Notes under the pieces: model-generated
Told to the model about the DNA's origin: nothing
The model's database searches: none
The model's input: the letters and a program-made list of their open reading frames with translations, nothing else
Assembly: GCF_002994745.2 (NCBI RefSeq)
Contig: NC_037094.1
Span: 45,583,139 to 45,647,138, forward strand
DNA: 64,000 bases
Reading direction: 5' to 3'
DNA from: Rosa chinensis
Lineage: Eukaryota > Streptophyta > Magnoliopsida > Rosales > Rosaceae
Made by a program: the position numbers and the translations under genes
Shown: one piece after another, positions 24,458 to 35,640 of the stretch
Numbering within the stretch: position 1 is the first letter of the stretch
Layout of the letters: each line of letters starts with the position of its first letter

Positions 24458-25040
24458 CTAAAGAAAGCAAATGCTTATAAATGTCAGTAATGTCATATGA
24501 AAGAACCTCAAAGATAGAGTATGGCGTACCTGACACTGCATTGCTCGTGGAAGATGAAGACGCAGAGCATGAAGGCAGGGCCATCTCAACTTGGAAGTCT
24601 TGCAATGCAGCAGGAGGCTTTGTTGCACGTGTGGAACGTCATAGCAAAGGTTGGGAAGTAGAGGCTGGAATAGGAATGGTATATGGAGGATGAATGTCCG
24701 GATTTGGTGGTGGTATAATTGATGAAGGGAATATCTCGATAGCTGATGAGCCGGAATTAGGAGATGTGGTAGAATCCGAGAGATTTGGCGACGGATTAGA
24801 AGATAGGGTAGAGTCAAAGAGATTTGGTGCACTCACATGATCATCTTTGATATGAGAAGATAGAGTTGGGGTAGGAAACAACGTGTTTTGTGGTGGTGTG
24901 GAGTTAGGACTCAAAGAAACCCTATTTTGAAAAGGAAATTCAGTTTCAAAGAACACTACGTCTCTAGAGACCAAAATATTTTCATCATGTAAACGATATA
25001 CCTTGTAGCCCTTTTGTCTGTTTGGATAGCCTAAGAACAC
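24458..25040 (-). pseudogene. Copia integrase C-terminal part and linker (broken)
   Basis: The start reads CVFLGYPNRQKGYKVY… with SRDVVFFE downstream, the conserved end of copia integrases that precedes the RT domain. A Ser/Pro/Thr-rich linker follows and then, in a shifted frame, GTPYSIFEVLSYD, the usual linker just before reverse transcriptase. Sequence homologous to RT is not present, so the break occurred here. Confidence 0.75.
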
Positions 25041-25596
25041 ACACTCAGAAGAACGAGGATCAAACTTTGTAGGGCATAAGGGATGAGTCTCTGAGACAAA
25101 ACATTTACATCCAAAAACTCAGAAATGGGAGTAGTTTGGAACTTTGTTGAAGAGCATTTCAAAAGGTGTTTTGCTTTGCAAAAGAGGTGTTGGTGTTCGG
25201 TTGATCAAATATGTAGCGGAAAGTATTGCATCACCCCAAAAAGGTTTTGTCAAGTGAGATTGAAACAAGAGTGCACGAGCCATATCTAGCAAATGTCTAT
25301 GCTTGCGCTCAGCTATGCTATTCTGTTATGGTGTATTGATGTAGCTAGTTTGATGCAAGATACCTTTCGAGGAATAAAATTGAGAACACTTGAACTCAGG
25401 GCCATTGTCACTGCGGACTGTCTTAACCCTACTATCAAACTGATTTTCAACAAGTATGATGAATTGCATAAGAAGTTTTCATGCTTCAGACTTATTGTTC
25501 ATGAGATAAATCCAAGTGAAACGAGAAAAATCATCTACGATAGTAAGGAAATATTGTGCTCCTGAAATGGATGGAACATGGTATCCTCCCCATATG

Positions 25597-26676
25597 TCAA
25601 CATGGATCAATTAATTCGAAACAACGATTACTCATAGAAGTACTTAAAGAAAATGGCTTTCGAGTTTGTTTGGCCAATGGACAAATAGAACAATGACTTG
25701 TGTCACATGACTTATTGCGCAAGAGAGGGGAAAATGGAGATACTTTGCTTGACGGGTGCCCTAGCCTCCAATGCCATAAGTCATCGATTTTGCTTCTCAC
25801 CGCATTGCACGTTCCTTCCTTAGGCATGTTGAGGCAGTATAGTCCCTCACTCTCAACTCCCGTCCCAATCATCCTCCCCGAACGCAGGTCCTGAATGAAA
25901 CAAACATGCTTGAGAAATATGGAAATGTAAAATGAATCCAAAGCAAGCTTGCTTATTGAAATGAGGTTCAGGTAGAATGTGGGAACACATAGAACATTAT
26001 GAAGGATGAAATGAGATGAAAAAGTCATTCTCCCAATGTGAGACACTGGAAGTCTCTGTCGATCTGGTAATCTCACAGTCCTATTGTGCACAGGATAACA
26101 CGAAGAAAGAAAGGTTGCACTGCATACAATGTGGTCGCTAGCCCTGCTATCCAAAATCCATACTACATCCTTGTTATCATGATAAAGTGCACAAATTTTA
26201 CCTGAAATTTCTTTAAGGTTTGGTACGTTACCCACAAAGTTGGTCGTGGATGGTTTGTTGGTATTCAGCATCCCTAACAATTGATTTCCATCTTTCACCT
26301 TGTTCCATGCTGCTTGTATACGGTTCAGCAGCCCCTGCATCTTATTGCACTTTGTTTTGGAGAATGGAAAGTTCACTGCATCCTCCTTTCCTTCACTCAT
26401 GGTACCAACATGGTTGGCTTTTGAATTGCTTGATCCTTCTCCCATCATTCTCTTCCTTCTTCTGCAATAGTTGTAGGTGTGACCATTGTCGTCACAGTAG
26501 GTGCACTTGAGATGTGCCCTACAATTCCTTGTGTAATGATTTGTTATATTACACTTCTCACAATACTTATTCTCTCCTCCCATGAACTGTGAATCACGAG
26601 AAAAGGATTGAGCACTCTTCTCTTGTTTCTCAAACTTTTCTGGCTTCTTGACCGCAAAAGCAGAAGCTTCTGTCAT
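25597..26676 (-). pseudogene. Copia gag C-terminus, protease and pre-integrase
   Basis: The open stretch is 359 codons. Two CCHC zinc knuckles lie in tandem (CEKCNITNHYTRNC and CTYCDDNGHTYNYC, about residues 38-70). The protease site reads LDSRASDH where the family has DSGA(S/T), so the essential Gly is replaced by Arg. The pre-integrase WHWRLGHPS and a Cys/His zinc-binding stretch (CSICPLAKQTRKPF) follow near the C-terminus. The integrase core after it (25050-25580) is broken by stops. Confidence 0.8.
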
Positions 26677-26740
26677 CTATCCACTCTTGCCTGCAGTTGC
26701 TTCCACTTTGTTTCTCTTGACGAAGCACCATGGCATATGC

Positions 26741-27415
26741 CTAGTTCAATGTTGGTAAAGGATCAAGACTGATGATATTGCTCCTGATTTGTGCTAATCC
26801 TTCATTCAATCCCATCAAAAACTTCATTGTCTTCTGAGCTTCGATGAAAGACTTGACTTCTGGAGCGGCATCATAGCTACAAGGAGGGAAAGAGCAAAGA
26901 GAGTCTTTCTCATCCCATAATGCCTTCAGTTTGGTGAAGAATGAAGTCACCGATGTACCTCCTTGCTCACAACCATGAATAGCGCTCTTAACTTGAAATA
27001 ACGCAACTGTGATTACCTATGAAAACCTCTCAATCAACTCTAGCCACATGCTTCGTGCATCTTTACAGTGTATCACATTATTGGAGATGTCTTTCGACAT
27101 GGCTCCCAGGTTCCAGCAGCCACGTTTTCACTAAAGTCTCTCCCACTGCAATTACTCGGAAGGATTATGAGTTGGTTTCGCCAGAGTCCCATCAACAAAG
27201 CCCTTCTTACTCTTGATTGTTAGTGCCATAAGCATCGATTGTTCCCATGTAGTATAGTTGTCTTCCAACAAAGCATGTGCAACAAGCATGGCGCGTGGCT
27301 GGTCTGAGTGGTGGAAAAATAGCAGATGGTTGGAATTCTCCCATGGTGCAGCATTCTTGGAGGTCTGTTGATCGAGAGGCTTTTGAACGACAGCCTTCTC
27401 TTCGTCTCCGGCCAT
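26741..27415 (-). pseudogene. Copia gag N-terminal and middle part (two fragments)
   Basis: The fragment at 27152-27415 starts MAGDEEKA and contains FFHHSDQPRAMLVAHALLEDNYTTWE, a copia gag N-terminus. The fragment at 26741-26950 (LKALWDEKDSL…, MKFLMGLNEGLAQIRSNII) is the middle of the same gag. The segment between them contains stops. The start codon follows the PBS by about 60 bp. Confidence 0.75.
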
Positions 27416-27500
27416 GAGGTAAAGGTTGTAAGTGCGTTTGTTGGATTGGTAGGGTTTCTAGGTCCTCAGAAGCATTAAGGCTCTAATACCATAAAGAATT

Positions 27501-27735
27501 TGGAGATGAATATGTTTCCAATATTATGATTGAATCAGAGTGTATTACAAATTTATATACAACTCTATGCTAATCTCTCCTACGTGAAAGTAGGGATAAC
27601 TATAGTAAAGTATCAGAAACTAACTATACATATCTTTACCGCTATTCAATCATATCCTAGAGTATCAGCTCTGATTCCTTTCCTTAATAATAACTGTTAT
27701 TTAGAATTCAGATATTTCTCTGCACAAATTTGACA
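27501..27735 (-). repeat. 5' LTR of the truncated copia element
   Basis: The 235-bp LTR is bounded by tggagatg at 27501 and tttgaca at 27735, giving TG…CA on the minus strand. The PBS word lies just outside at about 27477-27491. Confidence 0.65.
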
Positions 27736-29560
27736 AAAGATATGTTCATCAGTTATTGTGCCAACGTTGAAATGCTTTATGTCATTTACATTCCTTTGAG
27801 GATTTGATTTTTTTATTTTTATATATATATATATTTTTTTTTTTTTTGAAAAAGTCTATTATGGCATCTTGGGTTGAACTGCTGAAGCATTAATTTCATT
27901 AGCTTGTAGTCAACGTCCTTGTCCAAAGATACAGAACTTTGAAAATATAGGAACAACTTCATACGAATGTTTTGGAGTTAATAGAGAACCATAGGGATCG
28001 ATATACATCATTTGAGTAATTTAAGATTATAAACTGAGCAGGAAATTTTTTGTTAATTGATTATTGAAATAGTTTTTAACTGTTTTTGTTAACATAGTAG
28101 CATGAAGATGAATCTAGGAAACTTTGAAGAGTGAAGAGTATTATTCTAAAAGAGGGGATTGAATAGAAACAGATTGGAATAGCTCAAAAAATAGTCAGTT
28201 AATCAAACAAAGAAGCTAGGATATGGTATATATAGAAGGTGAAACCATGTGAATGTGATCAAGGTAGGTAAATAAAGTTCAAACAAGCAGATGTGTTTAA
28301 TTAAGAACCGTATCATAGGTACTATATATCTAATTAAGGTGCATTGCATACATAATATGATTTGATCTGTGCTGGCTTAGCCCAAGCCACAAATCATATA
28401 GATCATTAAGAACATGACATAGTACACATATACTAGGTTCAACATTAAACTTCGTAGTCTACCATATATAATCTACTCCAATAATTTCAAAATATCTAGC
28501 AGAATCAATATTGTTCTAAGATGAAACCACTGAGAGGGACAATATGAAGAAATGACACCTTTAGTACATTAGTACTGCAAAACCATATAGCAAGCTTATT
28601 AAATTTTCACCCAACCCTTTGAGACTTTTCTCATAGCTACTGTAAAACAAGATTGGTTTGTTTTGATTTTGCTACTAGTTTGAGGTTCAAACCAAACCAA
28701 TTTGAACAGTTATGTTATCCGGATTCAATAAGTAAACTTTTTAAGTACTAGTACCACATAACTACTTGAAAATGACCCTCAAGTGTCTTGTAAATCATCG
28801 TCAACTTCTTTGCAGTCTTATTTAACATCTCACTTTTGCTCTATGCAAATGGTAGAAAGTTTCAGTCTTTCTAACCATGATAAAAGCTATTATTGATCTG
28901 CTACTACTATTCAAATTGAATTGATATGCTACTATAAAGTTTATATTTTAAGTCAATGATATGCTACTGTTATGCTATTGTTCAATGATATGATCTGTAA
29001 TTTGGTTCAATGACATGAGTGGCTACTGTCAATGATATGATCTGCAAGTGTTCAAATTGAGTTGATCTGTCATTCATGGATTGACAGATCTAATTGCTCC
29101 TGCTACTGCTATTACTCCTGCTGTTACACCTGCACCTGCTTCCACTCCTGCTCCTGCTACTACTACTACTACTGTTGCTGCTCCTAATATTGCTACTGTT
29201 GCTACTCCTGCTACTGCAAATGAAGCTACTATTGAACCAAAGACACGTTTAGCAATAAAGAAGAAAAAGAAGCTTGACGAAAAGCTATGAGATTCTCTTT
29301 TTTTTTTTTTTTTTGAAAGGGAGATTCTCTCTCTTAGCAACGTGTAAAAGGAAGAGTTTTTTTTTTTTGGTTTTTGAAAAGTAACATAAATAGATTATTC
29401 TCAGGAAAAAAAAGTAACATAAAAAAAGGTCAAAAGAAATAATTAAGGGTAAAATAGTAAATTAACTCATGATATATGGCAATGAAGAGCCGATTGTTTT
29501 TATTTGTAAGATTTAGTCCTTATGTTTTTTTTTTAAAAAAATATTTAATCCTTATATGTT
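27736..29560. other. Gene-free AT-rich interval with simple repeats
   Basis: No gene was recognised. Repeated caatgatatgctac words lie at 28920-29060. A run of GCT/ACT-type triplets at 29081-29290 gives an Ala/Pro/Thr-rich plus-strand frame ending in a Lys-rich tail, most likely low-complexity sequence. Poly-T runs occur at 27827-27847 and near 29300. Confidence 0.5.
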
Positions 29561-29563
29561 TAA

Positions 29564-29872
29564 TCTATACTATTATTAAGAAAAGAGAGTTTGTCAGCCA
29601 AAACAGAAAAATTTTACCAAAATATCCCTCAAATATTAAAAAACATTTGAACTGAAATATTTGAGAAAGACAAAATGATCAATTCACAAATAAAAGAAAA
29701 ACAGAAGAAATTTAACAAAAAAAATCAAAAATCAAAAATAAAAAACAAAATATGTGCAGCAATTTTCTCCACATTCTGTGGAGTAACTTTCTACGTAATT
29801 ATCCACACCCTAGAGCATGTTTGGAGTCTAGTTATTATTAAGAGAAGAGAGCTTGCTCTCTAAAACAACTTT
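29564..29872 (+). mobile_element. Helitron-like 5' termini (two)
   Basis: The word tctatactattattaagaa starts at 29564 after an A. A near copy, tctagttattattaagagaag, starts at about 29827, followed by agagcttgctctct. Plant Helitrons commonly begin TC…ACTATTATTAAG. A hairpin (ctccaca ttc tgtggag, about 29768-29785) lies between them, and a ctag follows 27 bases later, farther than is usual. No Rep or helicase gene is visible, so these would be small non-autonomous copies. Confidence 0.35.
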
Positions 29873-30261
29873 TATCAATTTAACATTTATATATTAAAAA
29901 ACTATGAAATATAATTAATTAATATGGATAATATAGTAAATTTCAAAATAGAAAATAAATAAATAAAATTATAAAATAGTAGAAAACTGATTAGTTATAT
30001 GAAAAGCTTTTTCACTACTTTTAATTTCTTTTCACACACAGAATAAGTGGGCCATGCTAGTTCAATCTTTAATGATGTATTTTTGCAGTCATTTGTTGTC
30101 AATAATTTATGTGTAATTTATTAATATAAAATTGCGTAAATGGAAGATTTGATCAAACCTTGAACACGAAGTTTCTGGTGGATTTTATAGGCTGCGCTGC
30201 TCATAGAGTCATAGAGTCATGGCGATAGTTAGGCATGTGAAATTAGTTAGAAAGCCCACGC

Positions 30262-30305
30262 CGTAACGTGCCTTTACAAATAACTGGCACGTGACAACGT
30301 GACGC
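30262..30305 (+). promoter_or_regulatory. ACGT-core cluster with a G-box upstream of the DUF1644 gene
   Basis: A perfect G-box cacgtg is at 30288-30293, with further ACGT cores in taacgtgcc (30264) and caacgtgacg (30295). Plant bZIP and bHLH factors bind such cores, and clusters of them are common in ABA- or light-responsive promoters. It lies about 170 bp before the GA-rich start of the presumed 5' UTR. The function is inferred. Confidence 0.45.
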
Positions 30306-30449
30306 CACTTAAACCACTAACACACAGCGTCCCTCCCACGCTCCCAACCTTCGCGTGGCCTTCGATCTCTTTTTCTTTTTATTTTTCTTCTTCTCTGTTC
30401 AAAAATGGCCTCAATTTCGTAACCAAAAAAAAAAAAAAAACCAAAAGGT

Positions 30450-30666
30450 CTCAATTTACAAAGAGAGAGAGAGAGAGAGACAGAGAGAATAACAAGCGAG
30501 TAGCGTAGAAATGAGTCGAACCATCTAAAAACACCGATTGCTCTTCTTCTCTCTCTCTCCCGCCCTTTACTCGCTTCGATTCCTTCGCCCAATTCATCCC
30601 TCTTCTCTTACCAAATCCCCTTCTGCGAAGCCTTTTTATATATCTGGTGCGATGCTCTTTCCTTCT

Positions 30667-30702
<36 letters not shown>

Positions 30703-33700
30703 TGTTCTTTGTTCATTCTTCACAATTTGTATAGTTGCGAAGAAAAATCCGAAAATTTAATCGAGTTATGGTTTTCTTTATTTTATTGCTGAAAAGGTGG
30801 AAAATTTATTGTTGGGTTTTTTTGCTTTGCTTGTAAGTTGAGCAATCCCAACTCCTCAATTGCATCTCACAGGAATAGGAACCTCACTTTTGGGCTAAAT
30901 TTTACGATTTGGGGTTAAACAGATGGTGCCCAGAAGTTGAAAGCATGATTTTTTTTCTTTTCTTCTTTTTTTACATTTTTACTTTAACTTTTGTCTTTGC
31001 GTCTTTTAATTTTTGGGATTTTGAAATTGAATATTAGTATTGCGGATCTCTCTTAGATGGATAAAGGTCAAGAGGCCATGTGACTTCATGTTCTCATTAT
31101 TGGCTGTTTAATTAATTTGTGAAGCTGTCTTTCATTAATCAAACACGTTATCCTGTATAAATCTCTGACCCGGTACTTTGTTTTCGCTTATGATTTGATT
31201 CAGATGCACTTTTCTCTCTGCAACTAACTCATCTCGGATCCAGAATTGCTCCTACTCCAGCCAGGTTAGGCTCTTCGTTTTCAATTCTGGATTTTCCGGA
31301 TTGTTTTCTTGGCTGAACTGTACCTTTCTGGCTGGAATTGGCCTTGCAATTTTTACTGATTTGAAACTTGTATCTTAAGGGTTGTTTTCTTTTCCCGAAA
31401 GTAGTTCAGTTATCTTCTTGCATTGCACTCGATGCTTGTTTCGATGCATGTTTGCAATTTGATTTGTGAAGAACATGCGCCTTTTCTTTGTTATGGTAGC
31501 TTAGCACATTGCTTTGTAGTTCTGTGATTCTTTCAGTAGAGGCAACAAACAGTGGTCTTTGAACTGCTGAAGGACTTTCGGTAATTTGGTTGTATATTCT
31601 AGAGCCATTAAGTGAGTTGAATGCATTTGTGGGGAAGTCAATTGAGACTGTAAGGCTTCACAGGAGAAAAATATAATGAAAAACGTGAGAATTTAGATAT
31701 GGTGTGGAAGTGAGATCAAAAGGTATCTTGAGAGGTGGAAACGAGAGGTTCCTTGGTGCTTCATGTGGAGAAGGTTGAAGATTGAAGGATGAAAATATTT
31801 TATGATGCCTACTTTAGATAGCTGAATGATACCGCGCATGTTCAGAAGGATCCAGATTTTGTTAGGAAAACCAAATTAACAGGTCTTGTGTCTGTAGTTT
31901 TGTATGATCATAGCCTCATAGGACACAATAGCAGAACTAAACAGTATGAGGAGAACTTTCTGAGGAATAGAAGTTGCTTGAAATCTTTCCATGGTAATTA
32001 AGTACTTCCACTTCTACCGCACAAGTATGCTTTCTTTGGTTGCACTCAAGCAACTTTGTGGACCCTCGACTGTTTTTCCTTAAAACAAAAGACTCTTGGA
32101 TTGAATTTTATGCCTCATTGGATTTGCTGGTGCAAAAGAGTTTTACTTTTTATCTGTTGAATAAGTTAAAAAGACTATTTTGATCCTTCACCACCAGTGA
32201 TGATAACTTTTAACCATTTAAGTCTCACCCCCTGTTGAATGTTGCATAAGCTCGGTACAAATGTAGAGCCTTCTTCAGTAAGTCCATCAAAAGTTTGAAA
32301 AACAATAGCTTGTCATACTTGTTACAAGGGCTGCATTGACAAACTGATCACTTTGAAGTTGCGATGTGTATGCACTTCTATTTTTCATTTTTGGATAAAC
32401 CTTGCAATATATGTATCCGATTTTGGAAACAAAATACTGTCAAGTTCTGAAATGAAGTGTCTTGTGATGTTCAGAACAGTAGTAGAATTTCTGCACGTTT
32501 AATCACCTTCCTCTTTCTGCAATACTTTAATCTTTTGAGATTAGTATATTGCAACATTTCTGGCACTTGAAATCCCTTTGGCTTTTATTTAAACATTAAT
32601 CATGAGAAATAATTTGGAAGGAAATGGTGCCAGATTAGAAGTGGTCCGTGATTTGCTAGATTAATGTTTAGGATTAGTCACTTCATTCACCCTCCTTTTG
32701 CTCTTCCTTCTACAACCCTTTATCTTTTGAAATTAGTATTTTGCAACATCTATGGGCTCCAAAAATCTGTCTGAAATGTTAATTTTTGGAATATGCATCT
32801 TGCTGGATTGCAGAATTCTGTATTTAGCTAAGCAGCCTAGTATACGCCAACCTAAGTCAGGAGGCTACCATCCTTACCCAGTGTAATTTGAAATTTGTCA
32901 AGCAAGAATGCCTCTGTTTTATTACGTGATTGGAACAACTGTTCTGGATGGTCTAGATGGCCCTAAGTTGTCACATCTCTTGGACTATATGAAGGTATAT
33001 GTCCCCTGGTTGTGGTCAGGTAACACTTAAGTGAGTACTTCTTTTCTTTCTTTTTTATTGTGTTTTTAGTTATTCTTGTTATTATTCTGCTTTTTGTTGA
33101 TATAGTGAGGCTTAGTTGTTTAGAATATTTTTTGGTTCTTCTTCATTTGAGAATGGATATGCATCCATTTGTGCCCGCCATGTTGCTATATTTGAAATCC
33201 TAATGTGGGAGGAAATTGCTAATATTCACCTCTAGGATAAAGAATGTAATGGGAAAGTTAGCTCGTTCACAAATTTAATTACCTAGTTAAGTACAAGATC
33301 CAAATATCTATAGGATAGGAGATTAGGAGATTATGGAGCAAAGTGCCTAAAGGAGTTTGATAGTATGATTCATGAAGTGTCATAAGTGCCTCCAGCTTGA
33401 TGTCTAATGCTTTCTTGGCTTGCTATAGAAACTGCTGATGGGGATTTTTTGTTTTTTTTTGTTTTTAAGCAACTTTTCAGACAAGAAGTTTTATCTTATG
33501 TCCTCTGTTCCACCAAACTATAGGCAGAAGTTGAGTATTCTCAGCAAATTTATGTTTTGTGTTCTGCATCCATTGTGAGATGTGTTCCTCAAATTATTGA
33601 TGATGAAAACTGCATATGATTTGTTTTCTGACGTGGGATTCTGATTTCTTATTTTGCTCCTGTTAATCTGTGATAATTAAACCCCAGATTCACATATGTA

Positions 33701-33857
33701 TGCATGTAGTAGTCATGTACATATGTGAGTGTGTGACATTTTTCATATTACATGCGTGTGTGTGCACGCGCGCGCACACGTGTGTTTATATATATAATGC
33801 GTATAGCTCAAAATTTTAAAGGTTCATGTATTTGTATATGTGCAATATGGTTTTCAG
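30450..33857 (+). promoter_or_regulatory. Probable 5' UTR exons and introns of the DUF1644 gene
   Basis: A GA/CT-rich first exon lies at about 30450-30645. A second small exon is plausible at 31204-31264 (cag acceptor, cag/gttagg donor) and a third at 32814-32994 (ttgcag acceptor, atgaag/gtatat donor). The last acceptor, ttttcag, is at 33851-33857. The third exon contains an ATG at 32908 that opens a 37-codon ORF continuing into the next exon. The second holds a 7-codon ORF. Exon 1's donor is uncertain. All of this is read from splice signals, without transcript data. Confidence 0.5.
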
Positions 33858-33884
33858 GTATACCCGGAAAATGGCAAAAGGTAG
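32908..33884 (+). CDS. Upstream ORF (37 codons, spliced) overlapping the DUF1644 start
   Basis: It starts at the ATG at 32908 (good context, A at -3), runs 29 codons to the donor at 32994, and continues from 33858 for 8 codons to a TAG at 33882-33884. The peptide starts MPLFYYVIGTTVLDGLDG and ends YPENGKR. The stop lies 14 bases inside the main ORF, which is in the +1 frame. If the splice is right, ribosomes that translate this ORF pass the main ATG, so it should repress the main protein. I do not know whether the peptide is conserved. Confidence 0.5.
33756..33786. repeat. Alternating (TG)/(CG) tract with palindrome
   Basis: The purine-pyrimidine run gtgtgtgtgcacgcgcgcgcacacgtgt lies in the intron just upstream of the DUF1644 coding exon. 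It is self-complementary in parts and is the kind of sequence that can adopt Z-DNA. Confidence 0.8.
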
Positions 33885-34932
33885 CAGGGGACGACGCAGG
33901 ATTGCTTCTCGACAATACAGGTCAGCTCCATACCCATTGAGCTCTAATGAAGATATCTTTGAGGATCTGTGCCCTAAGAAATGCTCCAAAAACTTGGAGA
34001 AAAAGGACTGGGAGGATGCAACATGTTCTGTGTGCATGGAATACCCTCACAATGCCGTTCTTCTCCTATGTTCCTCGCATGACAAAGGTTGTCGTCCTTA
34101 CATGTGTGGGACTAGTTTTCGACATTCCAACTGTCTTGACCAGTACAAGAAAGCTTACACGAAAATAGTGTCATGTGATCATGGACAATCATTGCATGGC
34201 TCTGCCACTAATCCAATTGTGGTACCAGATTCTGGATTGCCAGTTGAGAAGTGTGAAATCACAGAGCTTGCATGCCCCCTCTGTAGGGGCCAGGTGAAAG
34301 GCTGGACTGTTCTTGAACCAGCACGAGAATATCTGGATGCAAAACAGAGAAGCTGCATGCAAGAAAACTGCTCATTTGTTGGAAATTACAAGGAGCTTAG
34401 GAAGCATGTTAAGGCAGAGCACCCGTCAGCCCGGCCACGGGAAGTGGATCCTGTAGTTGAACAGAAATGGAGAAGCCTTGAACGTGAGAGGGAACAGGAT
34501 GATGTGATTAGCACAATACAGTCGTCCATGCCAGGAGCAATGTTTTTCGGAGATTATGTAATAGAAGGAAATAATTATGGATTTGATTCGGACGAAGAGG
34601 ATGGTGGTTTTGATGCAGATGCTGCAGGAAGGAATGCAGGGTTCGGGTTGGGTTTGGATGTGGTTCTTCTTTGGCATGCATTTGGGTCCAACAGACGGAT
34701 GAGGCAGCATGAGAGGGCATTCCACCAGGCATCAGAGGGTAGTGTTGCCATCCGGCACACGACTCCTATTGGTGGTTTGGATTCCTCTGACCAAGATGAC
34801 GACAATGACAGTAACGGTGATGATGATGGCGGCATGTCATTGGTGAGCCGGCTCCGGCGTCATGGCAGGGTCTTGCTGGGACGCTCCGGGAGGAGACGTA
34901 GACGTAGAGAAGCAAATAGTGAGGAACAATAG
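33871..34932 (+). CDS. DUF1644 family protein, RING-like
   Basis: This is a 353-aa product in one coding exon. The MAKGSRGRRR start at 33871 is chosen over the longer frame from 33826 because the latter would lie in intron sequence before the ttttcag acceptor, and the DUF1644 family starts with a similar basic stretch. A Cys/His array (C52, C55, C67, H70, C74, C79, C88) followed by CPLCRG near residue 135 forms a degenerate RING-like domain. A C2H2-like element (CMQENCSFVGNYKELRKHVKAEH) lies near residues 160-190. The tail is acidic (Asp-rich) and ends in an Arg cluster. Some DUF1644 proteins in rice are reported in stress responses, but their biochemistry is not settled. An intact frame and good start context suggest a working gene. 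Confidence 0.88.
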   Translation: MAKGSRGRRRIASRQYRSAPYPLSSNEDIFEDLCPKKCSKNLEKKDWEDATCSVCMEYPHNAVLLLCSSHDKGCRPYMCGTSFRHSNCLDQYKKAYTKIVSCDHGQSLHGSATNPIVVPDSGLPVEKCEITELACPLCRGQVKGWTVLEPAREYLDAKQRSCMQENCSFVGNYKELRKHVKAEHPSARPREVDPVVEQKWRSLEREREQDDVISTIQSSMPGAMFFGDYVIEGNNYGFDSDEEDGGFDADAAGRNAGFGLGLDVVLLWHAFGSNRRMRQHERAFHQASEGSVAIRHTTPIGGLDSSDQDDDNDSNGDDDGGMSLVSRLRRHGRVLLGRSGRRRRRREANSEEQ

Positions 34933-35140
34933 GCTGAACAATGGTTAAGGGGGAGGAATAGGAAAATTGCGTAGGCACACAAATTTTAGGAGGGACTGCA
35001 CAAAGCAAAATAAAAAAAGAAGGTATGATTTTACTTTCTCGCATTTGCATTGATTTATTTCTCGTTTGAATAGCAAGGGAAAAGGTAATGGAGATGATGG
35101 TTCCTTTTCCCTGTGTTGTGTAATATATTTTCAAATGTAA
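34933..35140 (+). terminator. 3' UTR and polyadenylation region of the DUF1644 gene
   Basis: AT-rich DNA follows the TAG stop. A gcaaaataaaaaaag word near 35005 and a tgtaatatatttt word near 35118 resemble plant polyadenylation signals. The exact site is not determinable from sequence alone. Confidence 0.35.
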
Positions 35141-35640
35141 CTTTTCCTTAGTTACCCATAATCTGCCCCTTAACCTATGAATATAACTTCTTCTGTATGT
35201 ATTTCGCGCTGGATTAAAAGCCTACATTTGTATTTTGTGATTATATTCAAGATTTTCTGATTAGCTATCAAGACTTTGTTATTATTGTTATTTTTTTGTT
35301 TCTGGATATTTTTGCCACCATTCAGTAGGAAGAGCTTTATCTGACTCGAAATAGCATATGACCAAAGATTATTGTGGCGTCTGTGACCTGACATCTTCGC
35401 CACTTCCAAAGCCTCGGGGATAAGATGAGGTGACTAAAAAGTGTTACAAAATTTCGAATATCTCTATAAAATAAATAAATAAATGAATTAAAAATAGTTG
35501 TTTGCACTTGAACGGTTACCAAAGTTGGAAATTTGTCTCATTTCGATCGACGTCTACCTTAGCTGTCTCAGCAAGTGTTAATGTTAGACGACCTTGTCGA
35601 GATTGAGGTTAAATGCCAACACTAGTATCACCAAGCTGGT

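Larger units (their letters stand above)
24354..27735 (-). mobile_element. Truncated Ty1-copia retrotransposon
   Basis: Reading leftward on the minus strand the order is LTR (27501-27735), primer-binding site, gag, zinc knuckles, protease, pre-integrase, a broken integrase, and the C-terminal end of integrase with its linker. Reverse transcriptase, RNase H and the 3' LTR are absent. The coding parts are split by stops and frame changes. The LTR starts TGTCAAATTTG on the minus strand, and the PBS reads tggtattagagcc, a variant of the common tggtatcagagcc. Confidence 0.8.

Noticed and set aside
24481..24693. Plus-strand ORF over the copia linker
   Set aside because: It is the antisense of the copia integrase tail.
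29081..29290. Ala/Pro/Thr-rich plus-strand ORF with a Lys-rich tail
   Set aside because: It comes from triplet-repeat-like DNA. There is no recognisable domain and no gene structure around it.
33826..33870. Longer N-terminus of the DUF1644 protein from an ATG at 33826
   Set aside because: It lies upstream of a strong ttttcag acceptor and does not resemble the family. The ATG at 33871 fits better.
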